Source of the DNA: Deinandra increscens subsp. villosa
Lineage: Eukaryota > Streptophyta > Magnoliopsida > Asterales > Asteraceae
Length of the DNA stretch: 64,000 nt
Reading direction: 5' to 3'
Assembly (NCBI GenBank): GCA_039602395.1
Contig: JBCNJP010000003.1
Coordinates: 20,732,956 to 20,796,955 of the forward strand
Positions 47,422 through 58,520 of the stretch are shown here, piece by piece. The stretch's first letter is position 1. Each line of letters opens with the position of its first letter. Under the pieces are notes generated by a model. It saw only the letters and a program-made list of their open reading frames with translations, was not told the DNA's origin and ran no database searches. The position numbers and the translations under genes were made by a program.

Positions 47422-47988
47422 CTAGGTACAAAACAAAAGCGAATAACGATTATACCTTTCATGGAGAAAAACCAAAGCGAACTCGTGGATCCACTCATCT
47501 ATATTATGATGAGGACATTTGCGTAGCAGCCCCTTGTACCTTTCCCATGCCTCGTTTAGGCCTTCCCCCTCGTCCTGGGAATATGTAGTGATATTGTTGC
47601 GAAGACGAGTGGTTTTAGATAGAGGAAAGAATTTGACTAAGAATTTCTCAGTCAGTTGATCCCCTGTGGTAATGGAACCTGCTGGTAGAGTCTTAAGCCA
47701 AGTCTTGGCACTACCAGCCAGAGTGAATGGAAAGAGTTGGAGTAAAACAACATCGTTGCTGAGACCGTCGAGTTTGAATGTATTGCACATTTTGAGAAAT
47801 GTGTCGATATGCGAGTGCGGACACTCGTCTGCTAAACCGTGAAACTGCGAAGCGTTCTGGAACATTTGGATGACACCATACTTGATCTCGAAATGACCTG
47901 TGACAACAGGTCGCATGATACTTGACTGGCCTCCGTTGAGTGCTGGCTTCACGTAATCAGCGATTGTGCATTGCGCTACATCCCCCAT
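47422..47988 (-). pseudogene. Ty3/Gypsy gag fragment
   Basis: The minus-strand frame of 188 aa begins MGDVAQCTIADYVKPALNGG and contains a Retrotrans_gag core: FHGLADECPHSHIDTFLKMC, LQLFPFTLAGSAKTWLKTLP and LTEKFLVKFFPLSKT. It loses similarity after HHNIDEW and stops at 47422 without the zinc knuckle or pol. It is a truncated piece of a Gypsy polyprotein. Confidence 0.75.
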
Positions 47989-47999
47989 TGTAATACTCT

Positions 48000-48400
48000 T
48001 GTAAAACCCTCGAGCTCGGAATATAAAATCTCAAGAAAAATAAAGAAAAACAAAAAAAAATCTGAAAGTCATGAGGACCGCATGCCGTATCTGGTTCAAC
48101 CTCTCGCGGTCCTCATGACCCGTCGGGTCGATGGGTCAGGATCCACGTGTTTTTACCCCATGAGGACCGCACGGAGGTATGTTTGTGCACCTCTCGCGGT
48201 CCTCATCGACGCCCAAAGTATAAAAATGAGTTTTAGCTCACTTTTGCTCATTTGCACGGTTTAATTTGGGGAAAAAATCTTTCATTTCGTCCTCTCAACC
48301 TCTATGGAGCTAGGTTTCGGCCATTGAGAGCTTCCACCATTATAATTCAAGCATATTGGAGTGTTGTGAAACTCAGGTAAGCTACTAGTTATCATCTATC
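48000..48400 (+). mobile_element. LTR-like promoter segment with paired hairpins and TATA box
   Basis: Two dyads (48068-48119 and 48160-48206) lie just upstream of TATAAAAA at 48219-48226. A leader-like stretch and a GT donor (gaaactcag|gtaagc) follow at about 48375. This fits the U3-R-U5 layout of a Gypsy-type LTR transcribed to the right. The borders are not defined. Confidence 0.4.
48068..48206 (+). repeat. Two hairpins built on ATGAGGACCGC / GCGGTCCTCAT
   Basis: Hairpin 1 has 14-bp perfect arms (48068-48081 and 48106-48119). Hairpin 2 has 11-bp perfect arms (48160-48170 and 48196-48206). Loops are 24-25 bases and similar in length but not in sequence, apart from a shared ctct next to the 3' arm. 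Confidence 0.9.
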
Positions 48401-49135
48401 TCCATTTTGAGCCTTGTCTCCATAACTCCCTTGCTGATCAGTGAACATTTATCATCATTTAGGCTCTGCATGTACGATTAAGAGGGATCAAAGGCTATTG
48501 GAGTCAAGATTGTGTTGATTTGAGGTTAGTTTGAGTTTGATTAAGCTTTTGATCATGATTTTGGACAAACCCACATCTAAAACTGAGTTTCATGATGCAT
48601 GCAAGGAAGGATATAGCACTTGGATTTGCCTTAGTACAAGCTTTGTTGCATAAGGTACAACTAGTTAATGCATGCATGTTATTATCTCGGGTTTAGATTG
48701 CAAATCTGAGTTGTGGTCAGGGAAACCCGACAACCTCAGTGGCAAAAATGTCACAAGAGGAGGAAATGGTCCTATGGGTGGAGACCCCTTTTCTTGGATT
48801 CTAGTATTAAAACCCAAAAACTAAGTTTGTTGTACTTTTGGAAATGGTTGATGACACACCTGGACATCTCAGATTCTAGAGGCCTTGAAATCTGAGTTAT
48901 TATCAGTCCTAGAGTGGAAACCAATAATTTGGACATATTGGTTTTGGTTAGAACCCACTTATTTTTAGCTTTGGATAAATTCGGATCAAACCGGGACTTG
49001 CAACATTGATTTGGCACAGCCTCGGAGCCTTAAAATTTAAGCATTAGCTACTGGAAGTGTTGGGAATAAAACCGCGTTGTCGAAATGAGCTAAAAATTCA
49101 AAATGGAAAAAATCCACAAAATGACAAAATAGTCG
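48401..49135. other. Leader-like non-coding region between hairpin pairs
   Basis: AT-rich text without a long frame. gatttgaggttagtttgag at 48520 and gattgcaaatctgagtt at 48697 recur loosely near 48885, suggesting internal duplication. No gene. Confidence 0.35.
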
Positions 49136-49265
49136 ATGAGGACCGCATGGTTTTCATTTGTTGGTTCGCTCGCGGTCTTCATAGCCTGGAAAGTCAACGT
49201 GGTTTGTTGACCACCCCCATGAGGACTGCATGGGATGTTTTTTCTGGTTTGCTCGCGGTCCTCAT
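49136..49265 (+). repeat. Two more ATGAGGACCGC hairpins, each with one wobble pair
   Basis: Hairpin 3 has arms 49136-49146 and 49172-49182 with one C-to-T change in the 3' arm. Hairpin 4 has arms 49219-49229 and 49255-49265 with one C-to-T change in the 5' arm. As + strand RNA both changes give G-U pairs. Loop lengths are 25 bases. Confidence 0.85.
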
Positions 49266-49789
49266 GTGTCCCTAGACAGTTTCATTGTTTTCTTTTGTTT
49301 TGTGTTTTGGGAAATATCGAGCGACCTGGTTTGGTTATTTTCACGAGTATGGGGCATGTTGGTTTCTAGTAAAGATATTTCACTTCCCGGTTGGGGCAAT
49401 ATGATCTCGTCGGGTGTTTGTTGTCCGCTCGGTATGTCCCCGGGAGTGTTGTTAAACTTCCCATTTGTTTGTGGATTATTGGTGCCAATTGCTTGAGCAT
49501 TTATACTTGCGGATAGATTCTGATATAATTATGCATATATCATTATAATAGACTTGTCACTGTGATACACTTGGACCTTCGGATTCTCGTGCCCTGTGAC
49601 GTTTGTTTGATCCACCGCTTGTTCATCTGTCAGTTGATAGCTTTTTGCCTACCTTAACTTTTTAACGTTTTGGGGGTGTACATGAACCATGTCAAACTAT
49701 TGCTTGTTTATTTGATACTGTGCTTAGGTATTTGTTACCTCGTGTGCTGTGGTATATATATAAAATATGATATTATTTTGTGACACATT

Positions 49790-50165
49790 TGTTGGTCCAG
49801 AAAATCTACTAAAACACGATATTGATATCACCAACGAGTGCGGAATCCTCGTAAGTGATTGATTCAAGAAGAAAGTAGAAGAAATAGATTTGATGAAGTG
49901 ATAAACAACAAAGATCAAATCTTGAATGATGAACAATACTTTCTTGAGCTTAAAGAAACAGATCGTAAATACAAAGAGAATCTGAAAATCGTAATCCCAA
50001 AGCTAGAATAATCATAAACACAAGGGTTTATATACTACCCATTACAAACCCTAGTCTAAATCATAAACCCAATAAAGCCGGCCCACATGGCCCAAATCGT
50101 AAACAACTAGTCCAAAACACAAGCCCAATGATCTAATGTTCATGCCTCTAATATATAGCCCAACA
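49790..50165 (-). repeat. Left (3') LTR, 376 bp
   Basis: It differs from the right LTR at six single bases. It contains two octamers of the TCGTAAA type also used in the leader array. Confidence 0.9.
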
Positions 50166-50196
50166 ATCTTCCCCTAGGCATGAACCATTAGACAGT

Positions 50197-52330
50197 CTAA
50201 GGAAGACATAAATCGAATCTGAATGTATGAGCCTCTTTCCTTGACCACCAACCTTTCTCCACAATTAGATTTGCTGTGCCATGAAACATACCCACCCGTA
50301 TAGCATTTGCCATGTCATGTTCATCACCAATTATTGGACGGGATGCTAGGAGCTTGATCTCATTCTCTCCGAATCTCAGCAAATCAATGGGATCATACAT
50401 GCGGAACTCTCTCATCTTCTTGCACACAACCACCACCTCATACGTTGTAGGATCATAATACCAGCTATCAAAATTATTTACAAGCGTATGGTCTTCTATT
50501 TCATCGAGCATGTTGATAACTCGGGTTCGTTTGGTGGGAGGACACCTCATCTCACCAATTGGCTCATCGGTGACAGGATCTGTTCCAGTTTCAATCCACT
50601 TTGCAGCCTTCAGATCAAAGTTTACAAAGTTTTCCTCCATCTGAGCTATCAAATTGTTGCGAACCAGATTACCATGATTGTTGTTCCACCTGTTAATAAA
50701 TGGTGCCCTCAGCAAGTTTCTCAACTCTGTTTCAGTCCATGAGTGGAATTGACCTCTTGATCGGTAGTACTCGACTGGACTGTATCCATCTCTTACCACA
50801 ACAAATAATTCCTTTTCAGCATCATAAAACCAACACAGAATTGGTTCTCGGCTCCCCTTCTTGTCTAATTCACTCTCTCCCACATCTATGGAGTACAGCA
50901 TAGGAGTAGTACCTTTGAAGAATTCTTTGAACCAATTGACTTGTCCTTCAGGAGCCTTTGAAATAAATCTTCCACCACGAACATACTCAGACGTCTCAAT
51001 TGTGTCATCTCCTTCATGTATTGCACTTATATCTTGAGGTCCTTGAGATGAGCTTTGACCATGGTCACCAGATGCTTTTGACTCAACAACACCTTTCAAC
51101 TCTGAATATTTCTTCTTCAGATCCAACAAGGTTTGATACAAGAACTTAAGCCTTAGCTTGTTAGCAGCCTCGTTCTCTTTCAAAGTCTTGTTTTCATTTT
51201 TAAGTGCTTTTGTCTCATTTTCACGAATTCTGTTTTGAGACATAAGATAATTAATTTGAGGATCAGCACTTAACCTCATCTCAATTGGGAGATCAGCTGC
51301 TCCCACAGCAGCCTGAAAAGGTCGGAAGCTTGGAACAACAGGAGGCTGGGTTGCTTCAGTTGAAAGATTGATCCTTACAGGACTTGGCTCTATAATCATG
51401 CTGTCTACATCAAAGGATTTCCTTTCATCATGAACTGGGCTATGTTCATTCCGAAAAGGACTTTCAGTCTGCATGGGAGTTGATTCTGGTACATCAACCT
51501 GACGATCAGCCTGGGGTGTGCTCTTTTCATTGGTAGGTTCAGATGCATCAACATTTTGTGTATTGGCATGTGTAGGTTCAAATACCATCAGGCTTGAGGT
51601 AGTTTTCTGGAATTTAAACCCGATGGCTCTGGAATCTGACTTCTTCCTTGGTGATGGCTCACGCACAGGAATTGGCTCTTCTTGAACTTCCTCAACTTCA
51701 AATTGGACATCTAACTCTTGTGGAACTGAACCACTGCTGGAAGAGGAGTTTAAGTCATTCCTCGCTCTCTTGTGACTGATGGGCCCCAGATCCCCATATA
51801 TGTCATCATCCTGATTCTCATGCTCTGGGAAAATGTCGTCCATCACGTTCTCTTCATCAGAAGGTATAATGCCAGCTTCTTCTAGAACATTCACAGCCGG
51901 AGTTGTTGTTATATCATGGTCTTCTGCCAGAGATGCATTGACTGGGGGCACCTCTGGTTCAGGGTCAGATTCTTCTTCTTCTTTTTCTCTTGCGACTTCA
52001 GGAAAGGCACCTCTTTTGGTCCATTCAAGCCTCCCTTGAAAGCTGCTCTTTCCCTTTCTGTCTTGTGTTTGCAGGCCGAACACACCATTATCCATGAACT
52101 TGATATCCAGTTCCTCTATCCTTTCTTCTATCATGGGATATTTCTTCATGACCACCATCTGCACAAATCTTGGTGTCATCAGGAACTGTTCTCTGGCGCT
52201 CAGATCAGCATTGCCTATCCAATCCAACAACATCATTTTTGAGAAATTGAAGTTCCAGTCTAAGGCCAATGCAACAAACGTTGTGCCATGCAGTTTGTTT
52301 AGCTGATCAAAACTTGTTCTCTTCCCCAAG
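50197..52330 (-). CDS. Extra ORF downstream of pol in the Copia element (unknown function)
   Basis: The frame is open for 710 codons from the gap edge to the stop at 50197; its start lies in or beyond the gap. The visible N-terminal 100 residues are globular (LDWNFNFSKMMLLDWIG, FVQMVVMKKYPMIEERIEEL), a style I associate with extra ORFs of Asteraceae Copia elements. Residues 110-340 are acidic, Ser/Pro-rich and probably disordered. Residues 355-417 predict a coiled coil (NRIRENETKALKNENKTLKE). The C-terminal 240 residues contain two copies of a module starting WFYDAEKELFVVV and WYYDPTTYEVVVV, with no family I can name. It sits where env-like ORFs lie, but no signal peptide or membrane segment is seen. 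Confidence 0.7.
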
Positions 52331-52830
52331 NNNNNNNNNNNNNNNNNNNNNNNNNNNNNNNNNNNNNNNNNNNNNNNNNNNNNNNNNNNNNNNNNNNNNN
52401 NNNNNNNNNNNNNNNNNNNNNNNNNNNNNNNNNNNNNNNNNNNNNNNNNNNNNNNNNNNNNNNNNNNNNNNNNNNNNNNNNNNNNNNNNNNNNNNNNNNN
52501 NNNNNNNNNNNNNNNNNNNNNNNNNNNNNNNNNNNNNNNNNNNNNNNNNNNNNNNNNNNNNNNNNNNNNNNNNNNNNNNNNNNNNNNNNNNNNNNNNNNN
52601 NNNNNNNNNNNNNNNNNNNNNNNNNNNNNNNNNNNNNNNNNNNNNNNNNNNNNNNNNNNNNNNNNNNNNNNNNNNNNNNNNNNNNNNNNNNNNNNNNNNN
52701 NNNNNNNNNNNNNNNNNNNNNNNNNNNNNNNNNNNNNNNNNNNNNNNNNNNNNNNNNNNNNNNNNNNNNNNNNNNNNNNNNNNNNNNNNNNNNNNNNNNN
52801 NNNNNNNNNNNNNNNNNNNNNNNNNNNNNN
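52331..52830. other. Assembly gap, 500 N
   Basis: Exactly 500 N, a placeholder of unknown true size. It falls where the Copia pol region should be. Confidence 0.98.
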
Positions 52831-52838
52831 GTGACAAC

Positions 52839-55660
52839 TGTAACTTCCCAAGTTAATTCCGTTAAGTTTTTCCGTTAGTTCCGTTACGAACCCGAGACCC
52901 GTTATTTGTATGATTACATGTTTATTCATGATTACTTGCTAATTAATATTAGTAACTTGTTTCGTGAACTTATTTCGTGATCTTATGTGTTAGTTGTGAA
53001 AATTTGCATTTTTATGCGAAACCGGGCTTCGTGTGTAAATTTGGATTTTTATGTATAAATGATAAATTTATATAACCCGATTAAATCTTACATGTTAAAT
53101 GATCTAAAAACACTTCGAAATATTTTTAGAAGTTTTACTTTACAACTTCTAGTTAAAAACCCATTTAAAATGAGTTTTATGCCTTATATGCTTAAATGAA
53201 ACTTGAGGGGCCAGAAGTGTAATTTTGACTTAAACAAATCTGCACAAAACACTCCCCCACCCCCCACCCCCCATTCACGATCATCAGCTCCATCTCCCTC
53301 CTTTCTCCTTCAAAATCACGCACACACACACATACACTTACAAATTCGTGAAGGTCAAGCACATAGGAGCTAAAATTCGGAGTTGGAAGCTCAATCAAGT
53401 TCATAGAACATTCAAGCCAGCTTCTTTTTCTCCTCTTCTACTCCTACTCGCGATTTCTACCTCCAATTGGTAAACCCTAAGTTTTGAAATCCGAAATTTG
53501 TTGTTGCATGTGTGTTCTATGGTGTTTTTATGCTAAATGGTGAGCTATTATGCTCTTGATTCATGTTTTAGGTTGAGATATGTTAGTTTATGATTTAGGG
53601 CAGATTTATGATGGGTTTTAATTCTGGAAATTGGGTTAAATTTCTGCTATGAATGCTCTTGTATGATTGTTGGGTGTTTGGCTATAAAATTTGGGTGTAA
53701 TGTGCTTAGATGCTAGCTACTTGATGAGATTTTGATATGACTATGGTATGATCTTGTTAGGACCAGAGATTACATGTTATATTAATTATAAACTTGTTGG
53801 TAGGTGTTAAATTGATCAAATGTTAGCATAGAATTGAAATTATAAACGTTTTGCGAACTTAAGAATTTTGACAGCTTTGACCAGAATTTTTGGTCAACTT
53901 GCAGCTGTCATAACTTGCTCAATTTTCATCGAAATCAGTTGATTCTTTTTCCCTAGGAAAGTATGATGTCTTAGCTTTACAACGGCTACTCGCACACTTT
54001 CTAAAACCCCCGTTTGGGTAGTCAAAACACAGCTGCAAGTCGGGTACTCAAAGCTGTCATTTTCTGTGAAAAGTGGACTTTTCAAATTGGTTGAGCATGC
54101 TAACCTTGTTTTATTGACGAGTTTGCTATTTGTAAATGATGTTTATATATTGAAAGTAAGATCTGGAAAGTTGGGTTCATAAATTCAAAGTTTTGAGTGA
54201 GTTATGCAAGTTTTCATTTTACCTTGACTTGTTTGCTAAAAGCTAAAAATTCCAACTTCCGACACGCATAACTTTCTCAATACTTATCCGATTGAGTTGA
54301 TTCTTTTTGCAACATTCCCTAAATGTTGATTAGTTAGTTCCTGCAAAAGTTTAGGAGTTAACTCCGAGAAATGAGCAATTTAGCTATGTCACCAAATGTT
54401 GTGTTAATGTTTGACAAATGTGATTTTTAGCCAACTTCGTACGCGCATAACTTCTTCATTTCTTAACCTTTTGGGTTGATTATTTTTGCAACAAGTCCTA
54501 AATGATATCTAGTATATACCTGTAGAATTTAAGGATCTAGTTCCAAGTATTGTGGATTTTAGCTATGCCACTAGTTAAGTGCTTGAGGTTTGACTTTCTG
54601 GGTCAACTTTGACATAAGTTGCAATTTCTTGATTTTCTCCTAAATTGGGACTTGTATGTGCACTATGTGACTTGTATGAATGCATGAAACATGTTTAGGT
54701 GCTTATATGCTACTTTTCGACCTAGCGTCACCTTCTAATTTGATTAGGCCGTATTTACACAAATAGGTTGACTTTGACCAACATGTTGAACCAAGTGCCG
54801 AGTACCAGTGCACCCTAAGGTGAGTTCATTTATATTATTGTTATGTCCGTTCAGGGACGATAACGCGCAGGTGGTTGCATCCGGTAAGGATGGTGACCCA
54901 AACGGTAAGGTATTTCTTACTGGGTAAATTTCCGACATAATATCATATGTTTCACTGAATTGAACTTTATTTATAAAAAAAAGTCCTTACTTTCGGGCCG
55001 TTAATATACAATAGCGAGGTAATATTGAGTAGTACTACTGGGGATTGACACCCCCGCTCAGCGGTGCACGTGATGCACCCTCCCGACTGGCGGTCGGACT
55101 GAGATCAATGTTAGCCTACCCACCGTGATCCGTAAAGACACGGGAAGGCAAGGTTCATAGGTATTCCCTATCAAAACATTGTCAGCTTCGGTTACGAACA
55201 ATTCAGGTGTGCATAACTATAGGCTAGCTACCTTCGATATGGAATTTTACCGGTCTTATGATTATTGATTGTGTTTTACCTTTCTTTATTCATATACATT
55301 AGGTTTACATGTGACGTGGAGACCGCTTTAGTGAACTCACCAGCCTTGGCTGACACTTGATTGTTGAATGCTTTTCAGGTCGCTAGATGGATCACGGGCG
55401 GCACGGGCGGCGGCAATACACATTACTATTTTCACTTGGGACTTATGTTTTCAGACATTAAATTCATCATTTTGAAAACCCAACTGTAAACTTTAATTAT
55501 GCTTCCGCTGAACTGTTAAACTTACTTTTTGGGACTGTAACTTAATTTTATGTTAACTTATAAACTCCGTTATGGTTTGGTTGTAACTGAAGTCTGGGAT
55601 CCTGGTCTGGATCACACCCCACACGGTTATACTCCGTTAGTGGAAATTGGGGGTGTGACA
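52839..55660 (+). mobile_element. Solo LTR of a Gypsy (Tekay-like) element inserted at the end of the Copia gag
   Basis: It starts TGTAACTTCCC and ends GGGGGTGTGACA, with no ORF across 2.8 kb. The ten bases gtgacaactg are found at both junctions (52831-52840 and 55655-55664); a 5-bp duplication ACAAC fits inside them. Length and wording (ggtgagttcatttatattat, gacacccccgctcagcggtg, aactgttaaacttacttttt) match long chromovirus LTRs. C-rich tracts at 53252-53273 and a CA microsatellite at 53321-53332 lie within. The Copia gag frame is interrupted precisely at its right edge. Confidence 0.65.
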
Positions 55661-56936
55661 ACTGGTATTCTCCACAATCTTGGACAACCAAAGCTTTAGT
55701 CTCTGCCTTTCCTCTACCATCACCAGCTTTCTTTTCTTCTGCCCTTTCTTTCTTTGGCTTTGTGCATTCCCTAGCGAAATGTCCGTACTCATCACAATTG
55801 AAGCACCTCAACTTGCTTTTATCAAAACCCATTCTGATCTTGTCCTGATCCTTCCAGACATTTCTTCCAGTTGTTGCCATGAACTTCTTTGCACGAAAAA
55901 CTGCCATGGCCATCTGCCAGGAGACATCAAGCATCTCAACATCTTCAGGATTTATCTGATTCAGATCACCAGAGAGCATCTCAGCAGGCACCAAAGTTCC
56001 AGCCATAAGGGCATGGTAGCTGTTCCTGAATCCCATTCCTAGTGCAAAGTTGGGATCATTGGTGGTATTTGCCTCTTCAGAATTGACCATTCCACTCGAA
56101 CTAGAACTAGCTTGTGATCTTGCCACAAATGCAGTTGACTTTGGATTGGCACTTGAATCACCTCCAGATGAGCTTCCAGCTTGCTTTGATCCCATATCTT
56201 CAGTCAAGAGAGCCTGACTTAATTTTTCAGCCATACTCAGTGAACTCAGATGGTTCAGCTCCCATTGCTTGTCATCAATCAACTTTGATTTAAGTTTGTT
56301 GATAAGCTCATCAACAGTTAATACATTCAGTTTGTTGTTATCTTTGATGATTGAGATGTTTGTGTTCCAATTCTTGGGTAAGTTGTTTAAGAGCTTCAAA
56401 TTCTTGTCTTCCTGGTCTGGTTCAACATCATAACTTGCCATTTCGGTGATTAAGGATACAAATCTCTGAACCTGTGCTTCAAAGGACTCTCCTTGCACAT
56501 GATTGAACAAGTTGAACTTCTGCTTCAGCATCTGCCTGCGGCTAGCCTTGATGTCAGGATTACCTTCATATGCTATAACAAGAGCATCCCATAGCTTCTT
56601 TGCAGTCTTATACTTCTTAAACCCTTGTGCAATCTCCGGTGTCAAAGACATATTCATGATTGCATATGCCATCTCATCCTTGTTACACTTCTCCCAGTCA
56701 TCATCTGTGTACTCTGCTTCAGTCTTCACAATTCCAACTTTTGTTCCTTCAGAGTGAGTAGGTATATATGGTCCATTAACAACAGATCTCCATAGTCTTA
56801 GGTCAACGCTTTTCAAATGGTTCTGAAATCTGTATTTCCACTCAAGAAAGTTATCAGGTGAAGTAAGTCTAGGAGGGCGTGTAGTCGATCCAATCTCAAA
56901 ATCCAATTTCTGATACATGCTCGGTTCGAAATCCAT
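55661..56936 (-). CDS. Copia gag with CCHC zinc knuckle, truncated by the solo LTR
   Basis: About 425 genuine gag residues are encoded before the frame runs into inserted LTR sequence. Start is ATG 56936 (MDFEPSMYQKLDFEIGS). Residues 25-220 form the UBN2/Retrotran_gag region (LEWKYRFQNHLKSVDLRLW, TAKKLWDALVIAYEG, LLNNLPKNWNTNISIIKDN). A Ser-rich linker follows, then the knuckle RCFNCDEYGHFAREC with ligands C378, C381, H386 and C391 (CX2CX4HX4C). A Lys/Glu-rich segment leads to ALVVQDCGEYQ, where the insertion occurs. The product packages element RNA into cytoplasmic particles. Apart from the insertion the frame is intact. Confidence 0.9.
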
Positions 56937-56995
56937 AACGTAAGCTTAGGATAACTTAAAACTAAAGTCCAAAAGTCCAAAATGAGAGATTACGA

Positions 56996-57398
56996 TCGTA
57001 AACACCCGATTCTGATTCAATTAGATCGTAAACTCCTGATTACGATTGAGACAGTCAGCGAATCGGAAACACAAGAACGTAAATGATGATTCCGATGAAG
57101 TTGAGTCGTAAACGGCGAATCCGATCCAGTACAGTCGTAAACACCTGATTCGGATAAAAACAAATCGTAAACTCCGATTACGATGGTCGATTCCGGTAAA
57201 GAAAAATCGTAAACTCTCGATTCCGACAAAGTACAGTCGTAAACTCGAACTTCCGGATCGTAAACACTTAAAAATCCCAGCTTGATGTCGTAAACACGTT
57301 TCCGATGCAGATCTTCAAGAACACTCAGTCGTAAACCCGTGAACAACCCAGAAATTTATCAAGAACACTCAAGAACAGCAGCAGCACTGATCGTAAAC
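56996..57398 (-). repeat. Array of eleven TCGTAAAC octamers in the Copia leader
   Basis: Exact copies start at 56996, 57026, 57106, 57135, 57165, 57207, 57237, 57258, 57288, 57329 and 57391 on the + strand (GTTTACGA on the element's sense strand). Many are followed by a gattccgat-like word. A minus-strand frame through the array (57346-57017) translates to repeated VYD units such as SRVYDFSLPES. The array lies between the primer site and gag. Confidence 0.9.
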
Positions 57399-57503
57399 AC
57401 GAGAAACAACTTTCAACCTTCAAAACTCGAACCAGTTTCCAGAAATACTCAAATCCAATACCGTGAGAACCTCGAATCAGTGATTCTTGGCTCTGATACC
57501 AAT

Positions 57504-57879
57504 TGTTGGTCCAGAAAATCTACTAAAACACGATATTCATATCACCAACGAGTGCAGAATCCTCGTAAGTGATTGATTCAAGAAGAAAGTAGAAGAAATA
57601 GATTTGATGAAGTGATAAACAACAAAGATCAAATCTTGAATGATGAACAATACTTTCTTGAGCTTAAAGAAACCGATCGTAAATACAAAGAGAATCTGAA
57701 AATCGTAATCCCAAAGCTAGAATAATCATAAACACAAGGGTTTATATACTACCCATTACAAACCCTAGTCTAAATCATAAACCCAATAAAGCCAGCCCAC
57801 ATGGCCCAAATCGTAAACAACTAGTCCAAAACACAAGCCCAATGATCTAATGTTCATGCCTCTAAAATATAGTCCAACA
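57504..57879 (-). repeat. Right (5') LTR, 376 bp
   Basis: Partner of 49790-50165, bordered inside by the initiator-Met primer site and outside by ACATT. Confidence 0.9.
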
Positions 57880-58420
57880 ACATTTTTTTCGCATTTGGAG
57901 CTTTTAAATTTATAAAACATGATTTACCGACAACTACTATTTCACCACATCACGGGCAAGTACACACATTGTGGAGCAGTATAGTAGTGGTAAGTTGAAT
58001 CAGGGTCGATCAAGCACACAATGGAAAGTGAGAATGATTGTTCAAAGAAATCATATTAAACTTTCAATTAAAAGGGTTTTTATAAAGTCATCAGACGCAC
58101 CTTAAACAAGTTTATAAAGCCATTGACCGACCCACCAAAGGTTTATTGCATCCCAAGTAAGTATAAGAATTTAGCCAAACATGGCTTTAAAGATTTGCTT
58201 AAGAGAAAAAGAAAGATTCATAGACAAATACTTTGCAAAAACTACTTAAGTTAATGTTCTTATAAACTTGACTTACAAAAACATAAAAACACCAAATGGC
58301 TCAAGAGAAAAAACAAGAACTACACTAGAGAAAGGAGGGAGGAGATGAGCAAGTTGAAATGAAGGAGGATGGGGTATTTATAGGCAGCTGCGGAGTTTGG
58401 CATGGGCCGTGCCATACAGG

Positions 58421-58487
58421 GGCACGGGGCGTGCCTGTCAGACGATCTTCAGCGAATTTCTAGTGTCAGTGGGCACGGGTTCGTGCC
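58421..58487. repeat. GGCACG dyads upstream of a minus-strand TATA box
   Basis: GGCACGGGGCGTGCC (58421-58435) and GGCACGGGTTCGTGCC (58472-58487) are perfect 6-bp-arm dyads. Further related half-sites are ggccgtgcc at 58405 and ggcacgg at 58493 and 58637. Confidence 0.8.
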
Positions 58488-58520
58488 TCAGTGGCACGGG
58501 CCATGCCGTGTCATTGGTAC

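Larger units (their letters stand above)
49790..57879 (-). mobile_element. Young Ty1/Copia element with extra ORF, nested solo LTR and missing pol
   Basis: Bounded by ACATT (49785-49789 and 57880-57884). LTRs are 376 bp (49790-50165 and 57504-57879), start TGTTGGTCCAG, end CCAACA, and differ at six positions that I counted. Inside the right LTR the minus strand has TTGGTATCAGAGCC, the initiator-Met primer site. Inside the left LTR lies a purine tract AGGGGAAGA. On the minus strand the order is leader with octamer array, gag, a solo LTR insertion, a gap, then the extra ORF. Protease, integrase and reverse transcriptase are not visible; they are either in the 500-N gap or deleted. Confidence 0.88.

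Noticed and set aside
45140..49500. A single intact Gypsy element spanning the gag fragment and both LTR-like segments
   Set aside because: The fragments point in different directions (45140 +, 47422 -, 48219 +) and no LTR pair or target duplication connects them.
50197..52330. Envelope glycoprotein of a Copia (SIRE-like) element
   Set aside because: Position fits, but there is no signal peptide, transmembrane helix or cysteine pattern; left as an ORF of unknown function.
57017..57346. Minus-strand 109-codon frame with VYD repeats
   Set aside because: It lies in the untranslated leader of the Copia element; the repeats are explained by the DNA octamer array, so it is reported as a repeat and not a gene.
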